NCBI GenBank assembly: GCA_019722365.1
Contig: JADFUC010000709.1
Coordinates: 434,001-498,000 of the forward strand
Direction of reading: 5' to 3'
Length of the DNA: 64,000 nucleotides
DNA from: Lithospermum erythrorhizon
Lineage: Eukaryota; Streptophyta; Magnoliopsida; Boraginales; Boraginaceae
In this document: one piece after another, positions 13,181 to 24,546 of the stretch
Layout: every line of letters starts with the position of its first letter
How positions within the stretch are numbered: position 1 is the first letter of the stretch
Translations under genes and position numbers: made by a program
Notes under the pieces: model-generated
The model's input: the letters and a program-made list of their open reading frames with translations, nothing else
Told to the model about the DNA's origin: nothing
Databases searched by the model: none

Positions 13181-13625
13181 AATAGGGCGAGAGGCACACG
13201 AGTAGAATCGTTTGAACGAACCTACTCGCCCAACATGTAACCGAGCTGGCTAATGTCACGCGTTCGCGCCTAACGATCTCTGACTGCTTGTAGCCCTACC
13301 TGGCATGAAAGATCGAAGCCCTATTCTGCTCGGCGCCGCGGGGACAAAGCGACAAGTAAACGGTACAATGCTTAAATAGCTTTTTCGCATCAAACGCCCG
13401 CCCCTAACGCTTAACGCTAACGCGCATCGCTTATCACAACGAAAAATTGGATGACTTAATCGAACTAATAAAATTTCTAATGAAATAATTCCATTTATTA
13501 ATAGCTCAAAATTGCGTGAAGACATACTGTATATTTTCACAACAATTAATACCATACAAACGACAACGAAAAACGACGCACGACATGCTTGAAATCTTAT
13601 CGGTCAAAACCTAAAAGTTACAAAG

Positions 13626-13887
13626 TCACCACATTATATTGCCAAGTGACGTTTCTACAAATTCACGCCACTCATCCGTTAAGAAATACGACAGATCCTC
13701 GAACCTTTCATTTTCAATTTTGACATCAGCGAAGCCTCGGCTATCCATACAATACTTTTACACTCACTAGCCACAAAAAGTCGACACGCTCAACAAAGTG
13801 AGGTATCTGAAGCCTTTCTACACGGATTCGCCGTATAATCTCAAAAACCTCTTACACCCAAGACTCCCTCTAGATTTTTCAGAGGCA
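13626..13887 (-). pseudogene. ORF A remnant of copy 1, unknown protein
   Basis: It reads leftward from an ATG at 13887 that aligns with the ATG at 36724 in copy 2. The first part is broken by stops; the last part reads KIENERFEDLSYFLTDEWRE and continues FVETSLGNIMW to a TGA at 13628-13626, an uninterrupted acidic/aromatic end. The matching stop in copy 2 is at 36990-36992. An intron between the two parts is likely because copy 2 shows a CAG|GTGAGTG donor there. I do not recognise the protein. Confidence 0.4.
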
Positions 13888-13929
13888 TAAGGAACAATAT
13901 GTTAATAAATAATTATAAATCGATTAAGT

Positions 13930-14300
13930 TAATAAATAAGGACATCTAACGTTAAAAACGCCCAATTTATGTATCAAGAAGAATGCTTTCTAATCAACTC
14001 TACGCAACAAATCCGGCATTTCACGCTAACCTAACGGTACCACGCTTAAAGACAAAAGAATTGCTAAAAAATCAAACTAGCATCAATGCTTAATCCCCAA
14101 TGGCAAATTTTTCCAACGGCTACAAATAAATAATCTGCCACCTTTAAGTTATCAACGTGCAACGTCAATCAAACGGTACTAATGCTTAGTCCCAACGCTC
14201 TTTAATCCGCCATTGTTAAACGTGGCACCGCTGATCAAACGGTACCACATGTTTATTCCCCACAGAAAACGGTAGTGTGATCACACCACTGGCAGCTCTA
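13930..14300. promoter_or_regulatory. Bidirectional promoter-like zone of copy 1 with repeated AAACGGTACCACGCTTA-type motif
   Basis: The zone lies between leftward ORF A and a rightward transcript. A GC-rich motif close to AAACGGTACCACGCTTA recurs at about 14033-14049, 14171-14188 and 14238-14253. A TATA-like CTATAAAAG lies at about 14297, followed by a leader whose sequence (TTCACAATCATTTC) is conserved in copy 2. The spacing suits a shared regulatory region or transposase binding sites; that reading is inference. Confidence 0.45.
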
Positions 14301-15979
14301 TAAAAGCGGGGGCAACACCATTCTTCATTTCTCACAACTCTTCACAATCATTTCTAAGCAATTGCTAATACTTACAATCACTTTCTAAGCAATTATAATA
14401 CCTACATTTTGTTTTTTATCAGTTTCAGTTGATTCAACGTTTCAATGATTCTTCTCAAGTCATGTATTGTCAGATCTCCTATTGGATATTATCTATCATC
14501 CTTTTTTATAGTCGTTTATTTGTTCTTCTAAATTAACGGTATCAAAACATAATCTTGGTAAAAATGTTCAAAGCGATATCGTAAAGGCTTAGTATGTCTA
14601 ATGATTTTAGCAATCTAGAGGATGATAATCAATGATGAATTACCCGTTATTAACTCTCAATCTAGCTACTGGATAATACTAAATAAAAGTGAAAAAAAGG
14701 TCAGCTTGGATTCGCAACATTTTGTGGTCAATTATGAAAATCAAAGGGCAACTCAGAGATTTCAATGCAGCCTTCCCATCAGCGGAAAATGGGTAGGGTA
14801 AAGCGATAACCGTTATCTCTTTAGACACTTATTAAGTCAAGGCACGATCAAGGACGGCTACTAAAAGGGTACAGCGAACGATTATCACCCAAACCTACGG
14901 GTAACTTTTTTTTAATATTTTGGCTTATGTGGATGAAACTATGAAATTTGTAATCGGTAGTTCTTACCTTTAATCATCGTTGACGACGGTGTTTTACTAA
15001 TTGGATTCAAAAGTCGCATCTCCGAACAATCAGTCCCCCCCCGTACTACTTTGCGAACTTATGCTTTTAAATATTTAAAATGAAAGAGCGCTCTTCTAAA
15101 GCGCAACCCTTCAACTTCGCTTTATAAAATGTGTTTGACTAGTGATATCGGGTGTCTTTTGATTTTGATATACGCAGAATACGTCATTTGGATTACAAAG
15201 ATTGAAGCATAAAGCGAGAATTGCTTATTTTAGATCAATTTCAAACATAACAATATTCAAATTGTTGGGCGTATATCAGATGCTACCAAGATTACAAAAT
15301 GATGAATAAGATCGCTTCACTCTCATTTGATAATGCTCTCCGCTAATAACGCTTCAATTGAAAAATTAAATATGTCAATTAAACTGATTTTAGTGAACCT
15401 TTTTCACAGGTTTATGTCACGCCCTTCAATTAGTAGCATGGAATAAAAAGTTGTTTGGGATGAGTTTAATTTACCAATTGCAAGGCCGTTAATTTTGGTT
15501 GGCAGTGTGTGCAAAACATGAATATAAAAAATTTGGGCTGGCGCTCCTAAAGTTAAGTTTAGGAAATTAATTTTGGATCGCAAAACTGCATTTTAACTGA
15601 TTCACGATCTACTACCGCATATATGTGCGAAAGAAATCACAATATTTGCGAGAAGTATGCTCCGTTGGTGAATATTACGGCGCTATTATATGTACTGAAA
15701 TATTGTTAGTAAATTGCTTAAGTTCCCAGCCAATGAAAAGATTACACTAAAAGTTTTTAAACTCAATATCATCCAAAAAATTCATCTTCTTTAGAACGTT
15801 GTTAATCTTTCTATTCATATGACTAAACATGGGAGATGTATACGTTTGTCAGAGATATCATTCAAACTCCCCGGCCCGCTCTAAAGATAAACTCGAATCC
15901 GCTTAAATAATAAAATGCTCATTTTTGGATTATGTTAAACTATCAGATATTTGCCAAATATGTTTCAAATACGGTACTC

Positions 15980-16300
15980 CGCTTATACAAATCCAGTGAT
16001 CATCGTTAAAGCCAAACGTAATTCATCGCTAATTTAAACGTGGTCACGTTTGTAACACACCAAACATTGGTTTTTTTCGTGTGACAAACGTGGCCACGTT
16101 TAATTTTAAACACGCCACCGCGTAAAGAGGTAGCGACTTTCTTTAAATGCACTCCCCGACAAACGCAGTAAGTCCATCGCTTAATTTAAACGTATTACGT
16201 CATTACACGAAAAAATTAGCGTAACAAAACGCGGTACGCTTGTGGTGCAAAAAGAGCTACTACTTTAAATAAAGTATCGTTAGATTCCGAGTACTCAGAT
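15980..16300. promoter_or_regulatory. Second motif zone of copy 1, upstream of ORF C
   Basis: It contains the near-palindrome AAACGTGGTCACGTTT at 16036-16051 and several partial copies (ACGTGGCCACGTT near 16090, AACGCGGTACGCTT near 16227). An AT-rich leader then runs to the ORF C start at 16471. The counterpart in copy 2 at about 34170-34400 carries the same family of motifs. Confidence 0.4.
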
Positions 16301-16470
16301 TTTAGGGTTTAAAAACGCCATTTTGCACCATGCAAACATATATTTTAACTTCCTAAACCAAATTCTCTCAATTCAATCATCAAATTCATTTCTATCTCTC
16401 TTTAAAAATATTCAAGTACACTAAATCATCAAATTAAACTCCAATTTACAATAACGGGACCAAAAGAAAA

Positions 16471-17734
16471 ATGGAAGACAAAAGAAATTGCTTCTCAAGA
16501 TCGGTAAGCCAGAATCGCCAGGGTCAGAGAACGAGACCCCGATCAACACTCCACCACCACTACTGGGTGGGAAGACAGAAGTATGGTATGGCGGATCAAC
16601 TACTTCAATGTACGGCCCGGATTGCATTCGCTGCGGGAAATTACGGGCGTAATCGGGCAAGACATTATTTACATAGATGAAATGTTCAATTATTTGCATC
16701 TTTTACTAGCGATTGGGTACCCCAGATAGTTGCCCAATTTCATCACACGCTAGGTTACTTATTCCAAATGGAGGCAAGTAGAATTACTGATAAATGGCGT
16801 CTGCGGCAAGATCACCAAGACGATTTAGTTAGGTATTTGCCTGCTGCATTTAGGATTCCATGATTATAAGAAAGTAATAAGGTAAAGAATTTACTTCTAT
16901 ATTGAATATCAGTGGTCATTCTAACAATGGTCAGATAGCTAAGCAACCCCCATCTAAAATTTATAAGTATTGAATTTGAACGCCTTCAAAAGTTTATTCT
17001 GGGCCGCCGCTCGTGAGGCCCTTTCGCCTACCTAATAGTCGTCATTCCGAGCTTACTTTCATACACGCTTTTGTTACGCGCTATCAAGGACACGGTTAAG
17101 GTTAATCTACCACATGACGCTACAACATATTAACTATAAAAAAATAAGCTCGCATCAATACGAAAGTGATACTCTCCCATTTGTTGGTCAATTACAAAGC
17201 GTGTCCCCGTTTTTTGTGAAAATCAAGAACGATACAATGTGCAAGGATAATTACGATGGGTGAAGACAACCGATGCTCGCTTGTGATCAGGAGCATGCTG
17301 AGTGAGTCGCTGCTGTCAGGAAGTTTTTCGAGAGATTGAGTTCCAGAGGATTTACGATTTGGCCGTTCATCAGACGCTACTCAAGGCCTAATTAATGGTT
17401 ACTACATCAAGGGAGCCCACTTACCTATCCACAACCCCTTGCCTCTAATCTAGCAGGTCATCCCATGGATCATCCGATTGAGCTTTCCTAGAGTCAATGA
17501 ACGCCAACATGTCAGCCATGTTCGCAGATAAGGCGGATGCCAAGTAGACAGCAGGACGAAGCCTGGGGATGTGACGTTCCATCTAATGCCATTGTGATAC
17601 GAGGTCGACTACGCAGGGACGCTACCACACCACCACCGCCTACCCGCTTGATCCGTCAAGCATTTATTAACGGGGTTAGGACGACAATCGAGGATAATGA
17701 TACGTACTTTGATACCAACAATTATTTTGCATGA
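16471..17734 (+). pseudogene. ORF C remnant of copy 1 (transposon protein-like)
   Basis: It starts with MEDKRNCFSRSVSQNRQGQR, then a His/Pro-rich stretch, and is homologous through its length to the minus-strand 33980-32763 of copy 2. Many stops and frame changes interrupt it. A central part in both copies reads as LQKF-W, then LLPT, then ASELTFIH, which faintly recalls a widespread plant transposon-associated protein domain, from memory. The last open part, 17537-17734, is rich in Arg, Asp and Pro (TTPPPPTRLIR). No catalytic motif is identifiable. Confidence 0.4.
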
Positions 17735-18462
17735 CATGTACTTTTAATTTCAAACAATTATATTTCTTCATGTACTGATACTATAACAGTAGTTTTTATG
17801 TGATTGTATTGTCGCTTCGGTTGGTGATTTCAAACATTTTAGTTTTTATGAAATTTGTACTTTGATTCTCAAACATTTTAGATCATATCGCCTCATGTTG
17901 ATTTCAGCTTACGTTATTCGTTAATCGCTTATGGTGTTTAATTTCTATTTTTACAACATCATTTATGTGTTAAACGCTCTAATGCTTACGCCGTGGTACT
18001 TACAGTAATGATCAGTTTTTCATCGCTTATGTGTTAAACGGCTGGCATCGTTTAATATAAACGCTACCACGCTTAATCCATGGAAATACGCGATTCCGCA
18101 ATTTTTTTGCGGTTCAACGGTGGCATCGCTATTTTAAACGCGTTGCCATATGGGCCGGCGGCTCGAACCGGGCCCGCCAAATACTCACTAAATATCAGCG
18201 GACTGACCAAAGCCGTGGCTCGCTTCAATCACTTCGCCCCCATCCGTCCATTTTCGACGGGCCTCGGGGCCGACTGATCCAGTTTGATGCCGCCCGCTGA
18301 CGCCCACCAACGCCCGGTTCGCGTATCGTGTCTACACACGAGCAATCAAATATCTTTATCTATGTAATAAATTACTCCATATTTATTTATCTAATGTATC
18401 ATCTTCCAAATTTTCAAGACTATTTATCAGACAATGAAATTTATAAACAAATTTAATTCAAT

Positions 18463-20050
18463 TTATTTTGGGACAAATGAATCGATTAAATGTAAAAAAA
18501 AAATCAATCACACGAAGCCATAATGCTGGCGGATTGTGGTTCAACCCAAGCCCTAACAAAACCAAATAACAGGTTCCCTGACAAACCTCGAAATTAAATT
18601 AAAGTCGAATTAGGTTTTACGCATTAATTAACCCTAAATTTTAACTCAAACGGCGCTTTCCGAGAAAATAATTTACCAATGTCAATCGGTTAAGTTCGAA
18701 ATCCCAAATTTATTACACAAATTTCGCTTATTTGGCCTCGAATTTAGCCTGAAGCCTTCTGCTTAAATGAAGACTCTGTTAACGGCTTAAAACTAACACT
18801 CCAATATTTAAAACGCTAAGCCACCTAAAAAAGAATCTAGAACCTTATCGCCTCATGAACAAAGCGCCTTGTCTTCGAAAGTAGTGGACAAAGTAATTTT
18901 TATAAATTCGACTAGATCTGGCTTCAAATTCAACTAAGATCAAAATTCAAGCCGATCATCGATCAACTAATCGTAAGTCCGAAAAGCCTATAACACCCCC
19001 ATTCTAGTCGACCAAAAACACACCCCCAAATACAACAAAAGCTCCTAAATAAAAGTTAACTCAAAATATATTTTTCTGTTAAACCTCTCAAGATTTTCGT
19101 TACTTTATCGTGAAAAATCACTGCAACGTCAGATTTCAACCTATAAACCTAAACAAAAAGTCTCCATAATTTGTGTGAGTCGAAATGGGGTTAACACAAA
19201 AATTTTTCAACATCATACCAAAAGGCCTTTAATTGTGATTAACGCTGAATTACTCCACAAACGCTAGCAATTTCAAGATCAAGCACTCCAAAATCTGGAT
19301 GAGAATCGATCATTCAAGTCTTCAGAATTAAATGAACTACATGATTAATCTATAAATGCCCTCAGAGTAAATCATAGGCGGAATATGCACGCCACATACC
19401 TCCCCGTCTCCAAATTGCCTCTGAAACACTTATGGTTCGCTAAGGCATCCTCGATAATATCACCCAAGTGTTGTGAATAAGCTACTACACCGACTTAGTC
19501 TAGCTATACGGTATCAAACTACTAAGTGTCATTCCTCACATGGACAAATTCAAATCATGTCTAAGTCCCACGACCCGCGATGTACTCAAAGATAAAGTCC
19601 GCATAATACCTGCATAATGCTATGTTTCAATCGGTTCTGACCATATCCAAAGCTCAAAGCATCACAAGCCTCAAGACTAAGCTCATCTATCCAGCCTTGT
19701 GGCGTCATAATGATCTAGATTCTATCTAGTCTCACATTCCAAATTAAGCAAATCCAAATACATCTTAGATCATACAACGCTCATACACAAATCAAACATA
19801 AATCCAAAATTTCAACAGCGCCCAAATCAATTCTTCAAGCATCAAATCAAGCCTCCAAGCATTATATCAACCAAGTCCAAAGATCTCAAGAAGTCAAGAA
19901 TCCATTTGTACAACAATGTATCGATAATCTAACCCCTAATTGATTGAAATTTTGTTTTGTACTTAAGGATTTTCTCAAACGAGTTTTATCAGATAATGTC
20001 ACATTATAAATAATAAAATCTTTCTAGCAATTACATTTACTTTATAAATT
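18463..20050 (+). repeat. LTR-like repeat, copy B
   Basis: A diverged relative of 5868-7745 in the same orientation: ACAAACCTCGAAATTAAATT, then CATTAATTAACCCTAAATTT, a long tail rich in CAAGC and AATCAAGC, and the end CATTATAAATAATAAAATCTTTCTAGCAATTAC in parts. It begins about 150 bases after copy 1 of the 5.1-kb element. No internal coding domain adjoins it, so it is best read as a solo LTR. Borders are approximate. Confidence 0.45.
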
Positions 20051-21830
20051 TGTACTCCATGTATTAAGGACATCATGAATAAATACAAAATAGTCTTCCA
20101 TCCATAAACGATTAAACAACATGTTCTTTTATTCTATCAAACGGCATACGGCTATGGCGTAGACATGCTCACTTATTTATCCCATTTTATTTGTCATAAA
20201 CGATTAAACAACATGTTCTTTTATTATATCAAAATGGGAATAAGACGTTGGTTTTTATTGATCATTAGTGGTTTTAAAAAATTTAATTGATACATATAAT
20301 TTTAATTCATAAAAAATATCATTCTAATAATAAAATATTTTAAAATATCATAATTATATATATATATATGTTATTATCATCAAATATTATACATCATAAT
20401 AGTATATACATAACTCAAAATTTAAAAAGCCTATATATAATGAAAACTCATAAATGGTTATGATCAATAAGGTCCATGAGTTAGGTTGGTGACCTCCATT
20501 GAATTATGGAGCCGAGCTAGAGGGGGTGCCCGAAAAATAGGAAAACAAAATTGAAAAATGAAAATTGTGTGTAGGGTGATGGAGTATTGCACCTATTCAT
20601 ATTACTAGTCGACCTAAGCAATAATAGATGTTGACAAGTTGCAAAGTGTCAGGGCAAGATATTGACTTTGATTCCAAGATGTCACTTTAGGCAGAGAACC
20701 CGACCCGGGAGAGGGGGAGGCGGAGGGAGGGGAAGTGGGTAAAATTAAATGTGGTAGTAGACTAGTAGGTATTATAAGGAAGTACGTACATAGAGTAATT
20801 TTTTTTTTTTTTTGTAAATTGCATTTAAAAAGACAATTATATAAGATTAATTATAAATTAATAATACGTAAATTATTAATCTTTTCAAAACAGCTAGAAG
20901 AGGTGAATACAAAAAAAGAAATTATATACATGCCTAATAGAAAAATTAAAACCAATCTGTAAAATTTCTTTGATCAGATACTTCAAATTTGAGTTGTCCC
21001 CTATATAAAATTTTGCATTCATGTGCATGAATACAGAATAGAGCCCGCCCCACTTGAGTACAACGTATTTCGTAATTCTTTATTCAGTATTGTTTATTTA
21101 ATTCATAATACTCGAAGAGTTTATTCAATACCTAATATTTTCCATTTATGAATTATTCTTATTTGAACATTTTCTATAGTCATTTGAATTGCCTTAAAAA
21201 ATTGTGTTGAAGACTTGAAATAATGGCATATCATACTTCTTATTGCAAACGATGTTTTATAGCAAAAATGGATAAAATACTAGTACATGCTTTGTAAAAT
21301 GGAAGAGCCAATCAAGGGGAATCTATATTCTTCGATGTATGGGGTTTCTGCTAGTTGCGTCTAATAATGATTAAATTGTCAAAGTAATTAAATCATGTGA
21401 TTATGTTATCTTGGTGAAAGCATGTGAGTTGTGATTATGAGAAGAAGAATAGAACAAAAATATGATTTTACAAGACCCTACTAGTATGATCAATTAGGCG
21501 AGGCCACCGAGTGGCAAGCATGATAGGGAATACTAATTATAGCTCCAAGAAAGATACACGATTGCTAATCACTTACCCATCCTTCAAGCTTCATAAGTCA
21601 TAATACTAGCTAAATCATGTTTTGCAAAAAAATATAAATTGCCTAACCAATCAATTATTTATTTAATTCATATGTAATGCAATGTAATAAAAAAATTAAA
21701 GATAATGTAACACTCGTCCAAAAAATAGCATAGTAATAATTGAGATCGATAAATCCAAATAGATGGATATATGACATAATTTGAAATAGTACTACTACTT
21801 TAACATAGGTTAAAAAGTAAACACTGTTTG

Positions 21831-21985
21831 AGACAAATAATAGTGCGTGTGGCATGATTAAAAGTAATTTATTAGCCATGGCATGATTAAATTATTTGAT
21901 GAGACAAATCGTAATGCATGTGGCATGCATGATGAATCTACTGGCCATGACATGATTAAAATTGATGAGACAAATCAAGTGCGGT
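21831..21985. repeat. Short tandem duplication, unit about 65-72 bp, 2.3 copies
   Basis: The phrase GAGACAAAT, then GTGTGGCAT or GCATGTGGCAT, then GGCCATG and ACATGATTAAA occurs twice in tandem, with a third partial start at 21966. The units differ in about one base in five, so the duplication is not recent. Confidence 0.6.
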
Positions 21986-23681
21986 GGTTTGGTCAATAGA
22001 CTAATTTTTGTCTTTAAGATTAGTACTCCATAGTCAGTTTTCAAAATGATGAACTACATTGGGTAGTGAAAAAATGAATTGTATAATATTGCATGAATTT
22101 TTTTGATAGTATGATACATTTTGTATGATATTTTCATATTTATTTAATATTATAACAAGTGTTATTATCTCTTTTATTGTTAAATTAATTTATTAATAAA
22201 AATTGACAAAACTTTTTATATTCTTAAAAAACCATAAAATAGAATATTACATGAATTATAATTTATCTAAATCAACCACATGCATTCAACGGTAAATTTT
22301 AATTAAAAAACTGTAATACTTAAAACGATTTTGTAATAAATTTGGGCACACAAGTGGTTGAGCACTATTTTTAAAAAATAAATAAATAAATTTGATATAC
22401 TCAAAGCAAAAAAAAATTGGTATTCTCAACTAACTTAGTAGGCTTACAAATGTAAAAATAGTGCAAACAACTATTTTAACGTATTCAATCCAATGGGCCA
22501 CTATAATAATAACTTAATAAAAAATTCAAGTAAGTACTTTGTAATATACCCCAATAAACTTACTTCTACAAAAGGTGGTGTTAGAACTTAGGAGTATTAA
22601 GTTATAAATTTATTTTTATTTCTATCTAATTCATCCAAACAAACTACGGAGTACTTAAAAACAACAGAGTATAGTAATTGAATAAAAAGATCTAGAAAAG
22701 TCAACCAATAATAAAGGGGAGAAACACAAGAACTAAGAATTCAAGATATGCAACCCAATCAAAGAACATAGATTCTGTCGATTTGCAAATGTATGGGTAT
22801 CCATCAGCATAAATAGTATCATGTCAAGAACAGACCAGACGAACCATTATTTGGCCCATTTTCACTTATTCTCTTTATCAATTGATTCAATTGATTACTT
22901 CACCAATCACCACTGTCCACTACCTTGGCCCAACTATGCACTCTCACCCCCTCCTCCCCCTAATTATACACAAATTTCAAATTCATCTTTTGATTAATGT
23001 CCATGGTATATATTGTCTATATGATCATGAAATCTAATTTCTACTGTCAACTCTTGAATCCAATACTGATCTTCTCTTAGTTATATGTCATAGTATGTTA
23101 GAATTATCAATTTTGCTTGGATACGACTTTAAATCAATGAAGCATAAAAACTTAATGAGTGACCTCGAATTTAAAAAAAAGTTTAAACCACATACACGCT
23201 CTCTAAGATCCGCCACATGATACTGTTTTATAAATGAATCACAAGGACGCTACCTTACCCCATGAGATATCTGTTTTTCTTTAAAGACTTTAATACAAAG
23301 ATCTTCATCTCCACAGACTGAACCTGGTTAATCGTAGATGTAGAAATAAAGACATGACTTAATGACTCTAAGATTAATAAATGAAGTATAACCTAGTCAT
23401 GGGACCTCGAATCTTATATAATATCTGAACTTATGCTAAAAATTAAAATGTTCCTCCAATAAAATTGAACCAGTATTTCAAAACATAAAATCTTGATGTT
23501 CACCCTTATTTGAGGTTATGAAGAAATTAGTGAACAAGTTGTTTGGCCTATTTTGGGATTACGATCGACAACAAAATAGATTAAAATGTCAGTCAAACAT
23601 AGTTTGCGACATTTTCAATGTGATGAACAAATCAGTAAACTAAAAAAATTAAGAATACTTTGTTGGTATATTAACATCAAA

Positions 23682-23762
23682 TTGGACTGAAGCAACTTTT
23701 TCAACATTAGAGATAACTTGTTGAAATTGGACGGATGCAACTTTTTCAACGTTAAAGATTAG
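23682..23762. repeat. Two-copy tandem repeat, unit about 45 bp
   Basis: The phrase AATTGGAC, GATGCAACTTTTTCAAC and TTA-AGAT occurs twice (23682 and 23726) with few differences. It is noncoding. The resemblance to a miR159/319 start is superficial. Confidence 0.55.
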
Positions 23763-24546
23763 AATATTTTGAAGGACAGCCAAAAAATTAGCGGCCAAAA
23801 GTACTAATTAAATTGTTTTAAAAACATGAAATTGATATCTACAAAACCTTGTTTTGGTAAAGTCATGAGTAAAGAATATCATGATATTATACTACTCTTA
23901 CCAAAGAAAAAGTGGATGCCAGCATAATGAAAGTGGAGCAAATGAAGGAGAAAACGCACGTCCTCCACTCAACCCACCCAAACCCTCCATTGCTCCCAAT
24001 TTTCGTGTAATAATAGACAACAAACAAACAAAAGTGATACTCCCCCCATCTAACAAATATTTTCGATGTTAAATTATTAAAATTAACAAATTTTAATATT
24101 TTAATTAAAATACTCAAAATCAATTTGAATGAATTTTTTCTTTGCTTTAATAATAAAACAAGTTAAAAATATTATATTTCCACCAAATTTAATAAAAATA
24201 TGATTAGAAATAAAAATCTGACAATATTTTAGAAATGTGGTACTATTATTCTAATTCCATTGAAGAACCTTTCATTGACCCTAGACCAAACCTTTTATCA
24301 ACAAAAGAATATTAACTCATTCAATCATGAAAAGCAAAATCAAAACTCTTACATCAGCCAACTACATTACTTTACTTTCCCTCCTTTGACTATCTCATTT
24401 CCTTCTTATACCAACCTTTACCATATTCCTCCACCTCCTCCCCTCTTTTCCTACCACATCTCCCTCCTCTCTCTCCCATTCTTGATTCTCCCTCAACTCC
24501 CTAAACCAAACCAATTCAATTCACACAGTTTTTGACTTAGTTCAAC

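Larger units (their letters stand above)
13181..18310 (+). mobile_element. Degenerate about 5.1-kb multi-cistron element, copy 1
   Basis: This block matches 32149-37490 in inverted orientation along its whole length. Anchor pairs, left to right here: 13393-13425 with 37196-37225; 13555-13640 with 36995-37062; 14294-14400 with 36100-36180; 14485-14570 with 35880-35970; 14940-15030 with 35450-35550; 15125-15165 with 35337-35376; 16480-16620 with 33825-33965; 17380-17430 with 33030-33085; 17925-17960 with 32560-32600. Without the MITE in copy 2, both copies are about 5.13 kb. Layout: motif-rich left end, leftward ORF A remnant, promoter-like zone, rightward transcript with a short start, second motif zone, ORF C remnant, motif-rich right end. 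A terminal AATAGGGCGA here corresponds to ATGGGCTA in copy 2. It is more GC-rich at the ends than its surroundings. The superfamily is not recognised; all reading frames are broken. Confidence 0.65.
20051..24546. other. Intergenic and promoter side of the U-box gene
   Basis: AT-rich, with a T tract at about 20800-20813 and a G/A-rich run at 20707-20735. At 24035-24060 there is a fragment resembling the end of a Stowaway MITE (ACTCCCCCCATC then ACAAATATTTTCGA). The 200 bases before the U-box ATG are C/T-rich (many CCTCC, CTCTC), which fits a 5' leader. No further gene is supported. Confidence 0.4.

Noticed and set aside
5868..20050. One 14-kb LTR retrotransposon bounded by the two LTR-like repeats
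   Set aside because: The inside holds a normal IDL gene and element copy 1, with no gag or pol in between; the two repeats are also quite diverged.
23682..23762. miR159/319-like word ATTGGACTGAAG
   Set aside because: The match stops after 12 bases, there is no complementary arm for a hairpin, and the word belongs to a two-copy repeat.
24260..24535. 91-residue Pro/Ser/Leu-rich frame before the U-box gene
   Set aside because: It lies in the C/T-rich leader or promoter and ends 11 bases before the ATG; low complexity explains it.
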